Counted from the stretch's first letter, positions 8,458-17,763 are shown. The stretch: 64,000 nt of DNA from Natrialba sp. SSL1 (GCF_001861355.1 NZ_MASN01000060.1:124001-188000); one strand, 5' to 3'. The notes: generated by a model from the sequence alone, not told the origin. A program made the numbers and translations.

Positions 8458-8970
8458 TTACGAACAGACCTCAGTCTCGACTTCCTGGTGCACGATGAGA
8501 TCGAGATCCCACTCGCCGGCAGTCATTGTCGCAGTATTTTCGAACTGGATGTAGTACCGGCCCGCCTGCTGGGCGGTACTGCGTCGTTCGATACGCTCGG
8601 AGACATCCGTCTCGAGTACGAGATCGCCGTTTGGGTCCTCGACCCGGACACGTGGGCGTGCCCCATCGTCCGTCTGGACGGCCAGTATCTCGAGTTCGTC
8701 GCCGGTTTCCAGTTCCGTTCGAAGTGTTATCGCCTGACCGGCGCTGACGGTCTGCCACTCGTCGTAGCGGTGATCCGATTCGGTTTCTGTTTCGGTCCGA
8801 CAGTCATCGGCTTGGTCCTGCTCGGAGTCGGGAGTAGAATCGGTACTCGAGTCAGAGCGAGAGTCGGAATCTGTGTTCTCCTCGTGGTCACCCTGTTCCT
8901 CGGAGAGACAGCCAGCAGTAGTGACTAACCCGATTGAACCAGCGAGAGTCAAATAGGTACGGCGCTGCAT
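8458..8970 (-). CDS. Predicted Tat lipoprotein with a C-terminal beta domain
   Basis: A 170-residue protein starting MQRRTYLTLAGSIGL, with lipobox Cys in TTAGC. An Asp/Ser-rich linker (about 22-55) leads to a beta-rich C-terminal domain (about 65-170) containing alternating strands and GRYYIQFEN. This resembles PPC/GOLD-like sandwich domains in outline only. The frame stays open upstream through the tRNA gene, but ATG 8970 is the real start because of the signal sequence. Exported, lipid-anchored; function unknown. Confidence 0.75.
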   Translation of the reverse strand: MQRRTYLTLAGSIGLVTTAGCLSEEQGDHEENTDSDSRSDSSTDSTPDSEQDQADDCRTETETESDHRYDEWQTVSAGQAITLRTELETGDELEILAVQTDDGARPRVRVEDPNGDLVLETDVSERIERRSTAQQAGRYYIQFENTATMTAGEWDLDLIVHQEVETEVCS

Positions 8971-9181
8971 ACCGGGAAACGCCGGCTGAGTGGTAAATTC
9001 TTTGTGTTCGAAAGATGGCCATAGAGGCGCGTTTGGAGACCATATCAGCACCATACATTTCAGATAGTTTTGTATTTGTAAGCCAACTGTTAGTTGTGGG
9101 GGTGTGACGATGAGTATCCAGCTGATTACAAAATCCGTACGCGAACCGCTGGATACAGGTCCAGAAACGATAGGTTTCGCA

Positions 9182-9285
9182 CGGGCACGATGGGATTCGA
9201 ACCCACGACCATCGGATGTCTTCCCCCGTCGCAACCGCAACGAGGATAGAAGTCCGACGCTCTGTCCAGACTGAGCTACGTGCCC
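9182..9285 (-). tRNA. tRNA-Arg (anticodon TCT) with a 29-nt archaeal intron
   Basis: On the minus strand the acceptor stem GGGCACG (9285-9279) pairs with CGTGCCC (9189-9183), with discriminator G at 9182. D arm (GCTC...GAGC), anticodon stem TCGGA/TCCGA and a T arm with TTCGAAT are all intact. Anticodon TCT occupies 9250-9248. The intron, 9246-9218, lies at the canonical position 37/38 and has an internal helix CGTTGC-GGTT-GCGACG, as expected for splicing by the archaeal bulge-helix-bulge endonuclease. It should decode AGA and AGG, rare codons in such genomes. No CCA is encoded. Confidence 0.92.
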
Positions 9286-9316
9286 ACGGTCGCCATCTGG
9301 TGGGTATTCGTCAGGC

Positions 9317-9329
9317 CAATTTATACCCT
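9317..9329 (-). promoter_or_regulatory. TATA box of the tRNA-Arg gene
   Basis: The minus strand reads GGGTATAAATTGG about 37 bases upstream of the mature tRNA 5' end. TATAAA is the best TATA match in this neighbourhood and fits a short 5' leader removed by RNase P. Confidence 0.6.
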
Positions 9330-9411
9330 TTGACTGACTGGTACTCCGCCGCCGCCAGAAAAAGCGATGTGCCGCGTGTTCGTCAGGCGTGATTACGCAC
9401 CGTTGTCCGCG

Positions 9412-9825
9412 TCAGGGGTCTGCATCGTCTTCATCGTCGTCACCGACTCCATCTTCCTCATCGTCGCCGGCCCCGTCTTCGTCCGCGTCCGCATCATCTT
9501 CGTCTTCATCGTCACCAACTCCATCTTCATCGTCGTCACCGTTTTCCATCTCGTCGTCTTCGTCGCCGTTCTCGACACCGTCGTCTTCGTCTCCATTTTC
9601 GCTCTCGTCCTCGTCTTCGTCTCCGTCTCCGTCGCCCATATCATCGTCACCATCGTCGCCTGGGTCACCGTCGTCACCCGGCCCGTCGTCGTCGGCTCCG
9701 ATATCGCCGTCGTCGTCGCCGAGATCGTCGTCCTCTTCATCGTCCATACAGCCCGCAACGGCCGCGATCATACCGACACCGGCAAGCTTCGTAAAGCGGC
9801 GTCGGTCGAGGGTCGGTGCTGTCAT
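9412..9825 (-). CDS. Extremely acidic Tat lipoprotein (Asp/Glu/Gly low-complexity)
   Basis: A 137-residue protein from ATG 9825, chosen because it places the signal MTAPTLDRRRFTKLAG and the lipobox VAGC (Cys26) at the N-terminus. Everything after the Cys, about 110 residues, is composed almost only of Asp, Glu and Gly with a few Asn, Met, Val and Ala, in short irregular repeats such as GDDDEDD. No folded domain is expected. A surface polyanion that binds cations or water is a plausible but untested role. The DNA is a GAC/GAG/GGC micro-repeat, so length may vary between strains. Confidence 0.7.
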   Translation of the reverse strand: MTAPTLDRRRFTKLAGVGMIAAVAGCMDDEEDDDLGDDDGDIGADDDGPGDDGDPGDDGDDDMGDGDGDEDEDESENGDEDDGVENGDEDDEMENGDDDEDGVGDDEDEDDADADEDGAGDDEEDGVGDDDEDDADP

Positions 9826-10319
9826 ATCGGCATCTGGCCCGATGTGAGGGTGCCAGATAATGGATCGAGTTCGTTCGAATCGTCGTGCAGAATTCAGGCG
9901 ACTTATCAGCGTTTCAGATTTCGAATAGATCTGTTGCAACCACACCGACAGTTCCAGCGCTGCAACAGCTGTCAGCCGCCCTGGGTGGACTCTGACCCCT
10001 ACAGTCGCTCCAACACAGTTACAGATGGGGCGGTCGGACAGCGACTAGCAGCCCACTACAGACACCGCTGAAAACACGCGATAGCTGAAAGAGTTGTTCT
10101 GGCAGCTACGCCGGCCCTAACACAGTTTCGACGCGTGAAACGGCCGGTACTCGAGTCCCTCTAAAATGAACGATCTCACGGTCAGAACCGGGTTGTGCTG
10201 GGTGCGAGCTGGGAGTTCGAGCCGCGAACCGCAAACCACGAACCGATCCACGACCGCCGACCAGTGATCCGCGACAGCGAACACAGCCCTTATGCACGTC
10301 TCGGCGGTAGGAGTTCTCG
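9826..10319. other. Intergenic region between divergent genes, about 490 bases
   Basis: Holds the promoter of the acidic lipoprotein on the left and of the UPF0200 gene on the right (CTTATG at about 10289-10294, 26-31 bases before its ATG, so probably leaderless). Between them is simple sequence with GAACCGC-like short repeats (about 10213-10250), similar in style to 5157-5183. No coding frame or RNA gene recognised. Confidence 0.6.
9832..9858. promoter_or_regulatory. Inverted repeat and TATA element upstream of the acidic lipoprotein
   Basis: ATCTGGC (9832-9838) and GCCAGAT (9852-9858) form a perfect 7-bp inverted repeat with 13 bases between. It sits between the ATG at 9825 and a TATA-like ATTATC on the minus strand at about 9857-9862. 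A repressor or attenuating hairpin would act here. Confidence 0.4.
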
Positions 10320-10970
10320 ATGCACGTCATCGGAACGGTGGGACTCCCCGGAAGCGGCAAGGGAGAGGCCGCCACCGTCGCACGCGAGGATGGGATTCCG
10401 GTCGTGACGATGGGCGACGTCGTCCGGCAGGAAACCACAGACCGCGGGCTCGACCCGGCGAAAGACCACGGAACGGTCGCACAGGCGCTACGCGAGGAAA
10501 ACGGGCCGGCGGCCATCGCCGAGCGCTCGCTCCCGATGATCGAAGACCGTCTCACGGATCACGAAACGGTGCTCGTCGACGGAATCCGTTCGGATGTCGA
10601 AGTCGACGCCTTCGAAGAGCGATTCGGCGAGGCGTTCACGCTGGTCAGTATCGAGGCCCCCTTCGACGTTCGCGCCGAGCGGATCGACGCCCGCGGCCGT
10701 GATGCGAGCGAAGCGGACGGCGGCGAAGGGCTCGCAGCCCGCGACGAGCGCGAGCGCGGCTTCGGGATGGACAACGCGATGGACCGTGCCGACATCGTCG
10801 TCGAGAACACCGAGTCACTCGAGTCGTTCCACGAGCAGATTCGGTCGATCATTCGCGACGGAGCTGCTGCCGAGTCCACGGGCGAGCGCGAGCGCGAGGG
10901 CGAAGGCGAGTCCGACAGCGCGACCACCGCAACCGAGAGCGAAGCAGAACCCGAAGAGCCGCAGCCGTAG
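10320..10970 (+). CDS. UPF0200 family P-loop kinase-like protein
   Basis: A 216-residue archaeal protein with N-terminal Walker A GLPGSGKGEA (about 8-17), MGDVVR and LVDGIRSDVEV, the pattern of the UPF0200 family related to adenylate, dephospho-CoA and nucleotide kinases. The family core ends near residue 185. The last about 30 residues are a Glu/Ser tail, a haloarchaeal addition. It is followed 76 bases later by a UPF0201 gene in the same direction; the two families are commonly adjacent in haloarchaea. Substrate unknown. Confidence 0.9.
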   Translation: MHVIGTVGLPGSGKGEAATVAREDGIPVVTMGDVVRQETTDRGLDPAKDHGTVAQALREENGPAAIAERSLPMIEDRLTDHETVLVDGIRSDVEVDAFEERFGEAFTLVSIEAPFDVRAERIDARGRDASEADGGEGLAARDERERGFGMDNAMDRADIVVENTESLESFHEQIRSIIRDGAAAESTGEREREGEGESDSATTATESEAEPEEPQP

Positions 10971-11046
10971 CTCGCTGTGTTCAGTCCCGAGACGAACCAC
11001 ACCGTTAGACCCTAAGTCGTACCCACCGAAGCAAGCGTCAAGAGCA

Positions 11047-11460
11047 ATGTCCGAAATCTACCGCGTCGACGTCGAAGCAACCGCACCGGTCTACGACACC
11101 GAGGTGACCAGTCGGGTCGCCGACGCCGTCGCCAACATCTTCCCGAACGCCGACCTCGAGGAGTCTTTCGGCGAAATTCACGCCGAGACACACTCGATGG
11201 ACCACTTCTCAGAGTTGCTGCACAGACAGGAAATTCTCGACACCGCTCGCGGCGAGTTCTTCTCGACGCGCGAGGGCGACACGTTCTCGTTTGCGCTCAA
11301 GAAGCAGGCGGCCTTCGAGGATCGAATCAATTTCTCCGTCGGCGAACCGGACGAACTCGGCGAGATCAGCGTCCGTGTCCGCGTCGAGGAACCAACGGTC
11401 GAGGAGTACATCGACCAGATTGCGCCGCCGACAGAAGACGGGAAGCCAGTCGATAACTGA
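11047..11460 (+). CDS. UPF0201 family RNA-binding-like protein
   Basis: A 137-residue protein starting MSEIYRVDVEATAPVYDTE, with LHRQEILDTAR and the C-terminal FALKKQAAF typical of the UPF0201 (DUF54) family. Known structures of this family have a ribosomal-protein-L5-like fold, so nucleic acid binding is suspected. The ATG at 11047 was chosen because the frame upstream is a shadow of the UPF0200 gene. Likely co-transcribed with it. Confidence 0.88.
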   Translation: MSEIYRVDVEATAPVYDTEVTSRVADAVANIFPNADLEESFGEIHAETHSMDHFSELLHRQEILDTARGEFFSTREGDTFSFALKKQAAFEDRINFSVGEPDELGEISVRVRVEEPTVEEYIDQIAPPTEDGKPVDN

Positions 11461-11536
11461 TCGCGTCCTACTCTACAGATAAACAAGGCGAGTGCCTCGG
11501 AGCTTGACCCCGAGGCGGTTCACCGGTTCCGACTGC

Positions 11537-12595
11537 TCACTCACTACACTCGTCAGCCGCCGCGAGCGCGTCTTCTGCCGCCTCCTGGTATTGCTGGGCC
11601 CCTGCAATATCTCGGTCGTCAGCAGCCGCTGCGCTCGCTGCAAACTCCGCCGCAGCCGTCTGCAGGTATTCTCCCTGGCAGTGAGCCGTCTCGAACGCAT
11701 CCACGAGTTCGGTCGATGCGGAGTCGCTGCCGGACTCGATCGTCTCCGTCCCCGCTTCGAACGACGACTTTGCGTCGAGGAACGCCGTTTCGGCCCCATC
11801 GTACTCGTCGTCCGCGAAGCGGTCGCGTCCAGTCTCGAGGTCGTCGTAGCCCGTGAGCAACTCGTCGTAGCCAGACACCAGCACCGCCTGGGAATCGAGG
11901 ACGGACTCGAGTGCCTCGAGCCCATCGCCCAACTGCGTGCGGTCGACGGTCGGTAGCGATTCATAGCGCGAGTCGTCGAAGCCGTCGACCGTCTGGGTGG
12001 CGGTCTCGAGGAGGGCCTGTGCATCGCCGATGAGACCGGATCGATTCTCGAGGGTGTCGCGGGCGTCGTCGAGGTCGTCTGTGGCTGCGTCCCCCGTCGT
12101 CTCGTCGGCTGGGTCTGTCTCAAACGCGGCGCTCACGTCCTCGATCTCGCCCTCAAGTTCGTCGTCGGTCACGGTTGCAGTGACTGAGACGAGCCCCTCG
12201 AGTACGTCGGCGTAGTCACGAACGAGGTCGACATCCGCCTGACGGTCGGACTCGAGTTCACCGGCCGCAGTGTCGAGCAAGGAGCGAGCGGACTCGAGCC
12301 GGTCGTGGTGTGGGTCGGGATCGAATGTGGTGCCTGAACTGGGGTCAGTGGCGGCGGTGCTGTTGCTGGTGGTGTCAGCGTCGGCGTCGGTATCAGTATC
12401 AGTATCCGTACCCGTGTCTGCACTGAGTTCGATCGCAATTTCGTTCAGTCGGCCAATCGCGCGGTCGAGCGCGCGCTGTCCGGTTCGGTCCGCGACGACC
12501 ACGTCGGTCTCGTCGCCGGAAATGGTATCGAGACAACCCGAGAGCGCGACGAGGCCGACACCACCGAGCTGAGCGAGGTGCTGGCGTCGATTCAT
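11537..12595 (-). CDS. Predicted lipoprotein with long helical region
   Basis: A 352-residue protein beginning MNRRQHLAQLGGVGL with lipobox LSGC (Cys21). After a Thr/Asp/Ala-rich linker (about 60-85) the rest is strongly helical with Leu/Ala/Asp/Glu heptad-like spacing. It repeatedly shows D-x-L/Y-x-D-x-L-x-x-G-x-D patterns (for example SGYDELLTGYDDLETGRD), consistent with a coiled-coil bundle on the outer membrane face. No enzyme motif is seen. One of at least six Tat-type lipoproteins in the left third of the window. Confidence 0.75.
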   Translation of the reverse strand: MNRRQHLAQLGGVGLVALSGCLDTISGDETDVVVADRTGQRALDRAIGRLNEIAIELSADTGTDTDTDTDADADTTSNSTAATDPSSGTTFDPDPHHDRLESARSLLDTAAGELESDRQADVDLVRDYADVLEGLVSVTATVTDDELEGEIEDVSAAFETDPADETTGDAATDDLDDARDTLENRSGLIGDAQALLETATQTVDGFDDSRYESLPTVDRTQLGDGLEALESVLDSQAVLVSGYDELLTGYDDLETGRDRFADDEYDGAETAFLDAKSSFEAGTETIESGSDSASTELVDAFETAHCQGEYLQTAAAEFAASAAAADDRDIAGAQQYQEAAEDALAAADECSE

Positions 12596-12818
12596 TACGT
12601 CGAGAATGTGAGTGTGGCTGTATTAACGTGCTGGTCGATATGTCAGCTACGGAGAGGTAGGGAAGGGCAACGTGGATACGGTTGGTCTGGATAGGTGTCT
12701 AACCTCACACATGATGTGGAGAGCATATGCCGGGTCCGTGAGGGGAGATACCGGTGGAACGGAAGAGAGAATGCGCCAGAAGTGGGTGGAGAGGGTGGAG
12801 AAAACAACGTAACGGGTA

Positions 12819-14207
12819 TCAGAACGGACCGAGGCCGCCCATCCCGCCGCCACCGCCGCCGCCCTGTTGCATCTGCTTCATCATGCGCTGCATCTCCTGT
12901 TCGGAGCCCATCCCCTGGAACTGCTTGATGGTCTTCTCCATCATCTTGTACTGCTGGAGCAGTTCGCGGACCTGTTCCTCGCTCGTCCCGGAGCCCCGAG
13001 CGATGCGCTCGATCTGGCTCGCGCCGATGGCCTTCGGGTACTCCTTTTCGGCGTCGGTCATCGAGTCCATGATGACGCTGAAGCTGTGCATCCGCTCCTG
13101 GGTGACGTCCATCGCGTCGTCGGGAAGCTGGTCCTTGATCCCGCCGCCGAAGCCGGGGATCATGTCCATCACCTGGTCGAGCGGCCCCATGTTGTTCATC
13201 GCCTCCATCTGCTTTTGCATGTCGTTCAGGGTGAACTGGCCCTGAAGCATGTCCTCGGGGTCCCAGTCGTCGTCCTCGATCTGGGTCTGCTCCATCGCGC
13301 GCTCGACGCGCTCTGCGAGCTGTCCGAGGTCGCCCATGCCGAGCAGCCGGGAAATGAAGCTGTCCGGTTCGAAGCGTTCGACGTCCTGGACCTCCTCACC
13401 GGTCCCGAGGAACGCGATGGAACTGTCAGTCTGGTCGACGGCAGTAAGGGCACCACCACCCTTTGCCGTACCGTCGAGCTTCGTGATGACGACACCGTCG
13501 ATGCCGATCGACTCGTCGAACTGCTGGGCCTGCTCCTTGGCCCCCTGCCCGATTGCCGCGTCGAGGACCAGTAGCGACGTGTCGGGCTGGGCAACACCTT
13601 CGATCTCCTCGATCTCATCGATCAGGTCGTCCTCGAGTGCGTGGCGGCCAGCCGTGTCCACGATGTGAACGTCGGCTTCGCTCGTTTCCTCGAGTCCCTT
13701 CCGTGCGATTTCGACCGGGTCGTCGTTGTCCGGGTTCCCGTAGAAGTCGACCTCGGCGCGGCCGGCCATCTCCTTGGCCTGATCGTACGCACCGGGTCGG
13801 AACGTGTCCGTCTGGATGACAGCCGGGCGAAGCCCCTTCGTCGAGAACCACCAGGCCATCTTGGCGGCGGAGGTCGTCTTCCCCGACCCCTGCAGTCCCG
13901 CCAGCAGGATGGTCTGCTCCTCGAGTGGCAGTTCCGTTGAGTCGCCGATGAGGCCGACGAGTTCCTCGTAGACGATTCGGAGGACGAAGTCCCGCGCCGG
14001 CGTCCCGGCTGGCGGCTCCTCCTCGAGTGCACGCTCTTTGATGTTGTCCGACAGCTCCATCACGAGCGAGACGTCGACGTCGGCGGAGAGCAAGGAGCGC
14101 TGGATCTCCTTGACGATCTCCTCGACGTCCTCCTCGCTAATTCGTGACTTCCCGCGGAGCTTATCGAGACTGCCCCGCAGAGAACTCCCGAGATCGTCGA
14201 GTACCAT
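12819..14207 (-). CDS. srp54: Signal recognition particle 54 kDa protein
   Basis: A 462-residue SRP GTPase that binds signal sequences and 7S RNA and targets ribosomes to FtsY. N domain 1-95; G domain with GLQGSGKTT (104-112), DTAGR (184-188) and TKLDG (242-246); Met-rich M domain from about 300 to 440 ([18 protein letters not shown]); and a Gly-rich C-terminus ending GGLGPF. The start at 14207 ([10 protein letters not shown]) is the family start; the longer open frame to 14363 adds unrelated residues. FtsY is at 22797-24188, not adjacent. Confidence 0.98.
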   Translation of the reverse strand: MVLDDLGSSLRGSLDKLRGKSRISEEDVEEIVKEIQRSLLSADVDVSLVMELSDNIKERALEEEPPAGTPARDFVLRIVYEELVGLIGDSTELPLEEQTILLAGLQGSGKTTSAAKMAWWFSTKGLRPAVIQTDTFRPGAYDQAKEMAGRAEVDFYGNPDNDDPVEIARKGLEETSEADVHIVDTAGRHALEDDLIDEIEEIEGVAQPDTSLLVLDAAIGQGAKEQAQQFDESIGIDGVVITKLDGTAKGGGALTAVDQTDSSIAFLGTGEEVQDVERFEPDSFISRLLGMGDLGQLAERVERAMEQTQIEDDDWDPEDMLQGQFTLNDMQKQMEAMNNMGPLDQVMDMIPGFGGGIKDQLPDDAMDVTQERMHSFSVIMDSMTDAEKEYPKAIGASQIERIARGSGTSEEQVRELLQQYKMMEKTIKQFQGMGSEQEMQRMMKQMQQGGGGGGGMGGLGPF

Positions 14208-14366
14208 TTGCAGGATGTACGGGGCGTGGTCGTTAAAGCCTTTTTCTCGTGGACTCGGCGGCCAGAAATCGGACGGGCGGCCGATTCCGGGTCGTGCGCA
14301 TCGGTTGTCGAGTTTACGTATCAGTTCAGAGACCCCATCAGGGAAACGTAACGACGACGCCACAGT

Positions 14367-14405
14367 AGCGCGTCGAAGTACGTTGAAGCGCGTCGCAGCG
14401 CGTCG
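14367..14405. repeat. Three direct AGCGCGTCG repeats
   Basis: AGCGCGTCG occurs at 14367-14375, 14387-14395 and 14397-14405, offset by 20 and then 10 bases, that is on the same helix face. They lie between the divergent srp54 and 14442 genes and could be a regulator site or chance repetition. Confidence 0.35.
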
Positions 14406-14441
14406 ATGAGTATTTCACCCGTGCGGCGACAAAGCGGAGGT

Positions 14442-14705
14442 ATGCCTTCGGATGCAGATTCCGACGCTGATGCCGACACCCACACCGAACGTGAACTCAC
14501 CGTCGACCTCTCGGCGTACGACGAACTCCGCGACGAGACCGTCACTCTTCGCGTCAACGAGAACGGCCTCTACATCGCCGACCACGAGGAGACCGGCGTC
14601 TCGAGCCAGGGCCAGTCCGAAGAGATCGCGATCGGGAACCTCCAGGAGGCGGTCAGTACGTACAGAGACGGCCAGTCAGACGATACCGGCGACGACTGGC
14701 TGTGA
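14442..14705 (+). CDS. Small conserved-looking haloarchaeal protein of unknown function
   Basis: An 87-residue acidic protein. The first about 18 residues are Asp/Ala repeats, then a compact region with ELTVDLSAYDELRDETVTLR, a predicted beta-rich core (about 20-60). The ATG at 14442 is preceded by GGAGG almost directly. A longer start at 14406 is possible. Followed at 85 bases by the flavoenzyme gene. No family recognised. Confidence 0.6.
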   Translation: MPSDADSDADADTHTERELTVDLSAYDELRDETVTLRVNENGLYIADHEETGVSSQGQSEEIAIGNLQEAVSTYRDGQSDDTGDDWL

Positions 14706-14789
14706 GTTTCGCCGCCGCTGGCACGCGTTCGAACCAGACCAGCCAGCGCATCCCCTTGTTTTACGCCGTCGGCCGTTGTCGATCCCCCG

Positions 14790-16397
14790 ATGACCGGATT
14801 CGACGCTGGCGAGCGCACTGACGGTTCCAGCGAACGGACCACTGCTTCCACTGCACCCACTGCTACCAGCACAGTCACAGACGGCGGCACCGACGAATAC
14901 GACCTCGTCGTCCTCGGTGGCGGCTCCGGTAGTCAGGTCGCAACTGCCGCCGTCGAGGAGGGATTCACTGCCGCTGTCGTCGAACCCGGTCCGCTCGGCG
15001 GTGCCTGTGTCACCCGCGGCTGCGTCCCCTCGAAGGCGCTCATCCACCGCGCCGACATCGTCGACGAACTGCGCCGCGCGGCCGAGTTCGGCGTCCGCGC
15101 CGACCTGCAAGAGATCGAGTTCGGCGAGTTCACCGCGGCGATCCACGACACCGTCTACGAAAAGGCGGACAACCAGGAATCGTCGCTCGACGACACCGAC
15201 GGCCTCACCCGCTACCACGGAACGGGACGGTTCGTCGACGACCGAACGATCATCGTCGAGTCGACCGACGAGGACGCGTCGGAATCAAACGCGGCGTCAG
15301 GATCGGACTCGAGTACACCCTCGCGCATCCGCGGGGAGACAATCGTCATCGCCGTCGGCGGCCGTCCCGTCGTGCCGCCGATCGACGGCGTCGAGGACGT
15401 CGACTACCTCACGAGCGAGGACGCACTCTTTCTGGACGAACAGCCCGACTCGCTCGTCATCGTCGGCGGCGGCTACATCGGCGCGGAACTAGGCTACTTC
15501 TTCGGCGCGCTCGGCACCGAGATCTCGCTCGTCGGCCGCAGCGAGCAGTTGGTCCCCCGCGAGGACGACGACGTGAGCGAGGTTGTGACGGATGCACTCG
15601 AGTCCCACTGCGAGCTCTACACGGGGTACGAGGCGGCGGCGGTCGAGGAAACGGCCGACGGAGTCGTCGTGACGGCTGAGCCGAGCGATGACGGAGGGAA
15701 CGGCGACGAAGGGGACGACAGTGGAGAGAACGACGACGAACCGGTCGAACTCGAAGCCGAGCGACTCCTGTTCGCCACTGGCCGACGGCCGAACACCGAC
15801 AGCCTCGACCTCGAGGAAACCGGCGTCGAGACAGACGACTCGGGCCACGTCGAGGTGAACGAGCAGCTGGAGACGACCGCAGACAACATCTGGGCGGTGG
15901 GTGACGTTCTCGCCAACGAACCCTACAAACACGCGGCGGACTACGAAACCCGAATCGTTACCGCGAACGTGCTCGACGACGCCGGCGAGAAGGTTGACTA
16001 CCACGCAATGCCGCACGCGATTTTCACGTCGCCGCAGGTCGCGAGCGTGGGGCAAACTGAGGGGGAACTGACAGAGGCGGGACTCGAGTACCAGTCGACA
16101 AAACTCCCGTTCGGAACCGCGCCGCTGGGGATGATCCTCGACGCCGACGGCTTCGTCAAGGTGCTGGCCTCACCTGAGGGTGAGATACTGGGCTGTCATA
16201 TCGTCGGCCCGCATGCGTCGACGCTGATTCAGGAGGTCGTTACCGCGATGGACAGCGGATCGGGGATGGTCGACGACGTTGCGGAACCGGTGCACGTGCA
16301 CCCGGCGCTGTCGGAGGTGGTCTACGCGGCGTTCGACGAGCTATCTTCGCGAGAGTATTCGACGGCACCGGATTGGCGGGATGTCAGCGGCGCCTGA
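14790..16397 (+). CDS. Dihydrolipoamide dehydrogenase-like FAD/NAD(P) disulfide oxidoreductase
   Basis: A 535-residue class-I flavoprotein disulfide reductase. FAD-binding GGGSGS lies at 43-48, the redox-active pair is Cys73 and Cys78 in GGACVTRGCVPSK, NAD-binding VGGGYIGAE is mid-protein, and the C-terminal HVHPALSEVV carries the His-Glu catalytic pair. Two features are haloarchaeal additions: a 36-residue Thr/Ser-rich N-terminal extension and an acidic Gly/Asp/Glu insert at about 298-322. Lipoamide, mercuric ion and soluble transhydrogenase reactions are all possible for this class. No 2-oxoacid dehydrogenase genes are adjacent, so I do not assign the substrate. Confidence 0.9.
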   Translation: MTGFDAGERTDGSSERTTASTAPTATSTVTDGGTDEYDLVVLGGGSGSQVATAAVEEGFTAAVVEPGPLGGACVTRGCVPSKALIHRADIVDELRRAAEFGVRADLQEIEFGEFTAAIHDTVYEKADNQESSLDDTDGLTRYHGTGRFVDDRTIIVESTDEDASESNAASGSDSSTPSRIRGETIVIAVGGRPVVPPIDGVEDVDYLTSEDALFLDEQPDSLVIVGGGYIGAELGYFFGALGTEISLVGRSEQLVPREDDDVSEVVTDALESHCELYTGYEAAAVEETADGVVVTAEPSDDGGNGDEGDDSGENDDEPVELEAERLLFATGRRPNTDSLDLEETGVETDDSGHVEVNEQLETTADNIWAVGDVLANEPYKHAADYETRIVTANVLDDAGEKVDYHAMPHAIFTSPQVASVGQTEGELTEAGLEYQSTKLPFGTAPLGMILDADGFVKVLASPEGEILGCHIVGPHASTLIQEVVTAMDSGSGMVDDVAEPVHVHPALSEVVYAAFDELSSREYSTAPDWRDVSGA

Positions 16398-16432
16398 GTT
16401 GCGAAAATGGAACGACAGCGGCGACAGAGCCG

Positions 16433-16876
16433 TCACTCGAGAAACCCACAGCCGTAGTCGTCCGCGAGTTCGGAACACTCGTGGACGGTGAACTCGATCG
16501 GTGGGAGGTAGTCCCGGTCGCGTGCGCGGACACCCACCGCAGCGCAGTCGCCCGTCGCTCGCTCGGAGACGTCGAGCGTTCGCCACTCGGAGTCCTCTCG
16601 TCTGGCTTCGATGACGAACTCGTCCGGATCGTCACTCCATTCACAGGAGAGTTGCTCGTCAGATGGAACCTGCTCGGAAATCGCGTCCAACCGGTGCGTC
16701 GTCGTCGACACCGTTTCGTCGTCTGCGGCGATTCGGACCTCGATCGTCCGCTCGTCGTCAGTGTAGTTCGACGCGACGACCGAACCCAGTTGTGTGCCGT
16801 CGTCCGGGAGGACCGCGGTGCAGCCCGCGAGAGCGGCACAGCCGAGACTGCTCAGGAGGTGGCGTCGGGGGACCAT
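16433..16876 (-). CDS. Small predicted lipoprotein
   Basis: A 147-residue protein starting MVPRRHLLSSLGCAAL with lipobox LAGC (Cys19). The mature part is a single acidic beta-rich domain with Cys residues in LSCEW, GDCAAV, HECSEL and YGCGFLE, so disulfides outside the cell are possible. Converges with the flavoenzyme gene. Similar small surface lipoproteins with immunoglobulin-like folds are common in haloarchaea, but no family is assigned. Confidence 0.7.
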   Translation of the reverse strand: MVPRRHLLSSLGCAALAGCTAVLPDDGTQLGSVVASNYTDDERTIEVRIAADDETVSTTTHRLDAISEQVPSDEQLSCEWSDDPDEFVIEARREDSEWRTLDVSERATGDCAAVGVRARDRDYLPPIEFTVHECSELADDYGCGFLE

Positions 16877-16968
16877 TGCGATGATTGCACGAACGAACTG
16901 TCACGCCAAAATGGTTCCGAGAGTGAGTTTGGAACGCTGTCGCCGAGGCGCACGCACTTCCATCCCAC

Positions 16969-17763
16969 CTACGGCGCTCCCGTTTCGATTTTGCCGTCCA
17001 TCGCCAACCACTCCGTGAGACTCCCCTCGTAGACCGCCACGTCCTCGTAGCCAAGCGCCCGCAGGACGACGTAGGTGTGGCTGATCCGCCGCGCCGTGTT
17101 ACAGTAGAGCACGATCTCGCGATCCCGCGTGATGCCGTGGGACTCGAGTACCCCCTGCAGATCTCCCTCCGAAAGCAACCGTCGCGTCTCGTCGTCCACG
17201 GCCTCGCGCCAGTCGAAGCGAACGGCACCGGGAAGATGCACGTCCGCGAATTCGTCGCGCTCTCGCGTGTCGACCAGCAGCGCGTCTCGCTCGCGTGCGG
17301 CCTCGACCGCCTCGCGGCCGACCAGTGGGCTCTCCTCCCGGTCGAGCGGATGGGGCTCGTAGTTCGTCGCCTCGAACTCGGTAGCGGCCGTCGTCGTCTC
17401 GTACGCTCGGCTCCAGACGCTGTAGTCCCCGTTCAGCAATCGCACATCGTCGTGGCCGTACTCGAGTGCAGTCAGATACAACCGGGCAGCGAAGACGCCG
17501 TGGGTGTCGTCGTAGGCGACGATGGTGTCGCCGGGACCGATACCGGCTGCAGAGAGCAGGGAACCGAAGGCGTCGGCACCGGGGAGGGTACCGCGGTCAG
17601 CGTCTGAGTCGTCGCGGTAGCTGTCGAAGGGAATGCTGGCGGCACCGGGAACGTGGCCGATGGCGTCGAACTCCCAGGCGTCTCTGACATCGACGGGGCG
17701 GACGTCGGGGCGGTCGCGGTTCGCTGCCAGCCAGTCAGGGGAGACGACGACGGATTCGTCCAT
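16969..17763 (-). CDS. Thiosulfate sulfurtransferase, two rhodanese domains
   Basis: A 264-residue tandem rhodanese. The first domain (about 1-125) is catalytically silent and carries an Asp at the active-site loop (AYDDTHG). The second (about 148-262) has the persulfide cysteine Cys221 in YCNTARR. It transfers sulfane sulfur from thiosulfate or 3-mercaptopyruvate to a thiol acceptor. The start at 17763 (MDESVVVSPDWL) aligns with family N-termini; the upstream in-frame ATG at 17865 adds unrelated residues. Divergent from a second rhodanese gene across 282 bases. Confidence 0.92.
   Translation of the reverse strand: MDESVVVSPDWLAANRDRPDVRPVDVRDAWEFDAIGHVPGAASIPFDSYRDDSDADRGTLPGADAFGSLLSAAGIGPGDTIVAYDDTHGVFAARLYLTALEYGHDDVRLLNGDYSVWSRAYETTTAATEFEATNYEPHPLDREESPLVGREAVEAARERDALLVDTRERDEFADVHLPGAVRFDWREAVDDETRRLLSEGDLQGVLESHGITRDREIVLYCNTARRISHTYVVLRALGYEDVAVYEGSLTEWLAMDGKIETGAP

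Noticed and set aside
8458-9240. 260-residue version of the lipoprotein gene starting inside the tRNA
   Set aside because: The signal sequence MQRRTYLTLAG begins at 8970; upstream codons lie in the tRNA-Arg gene.
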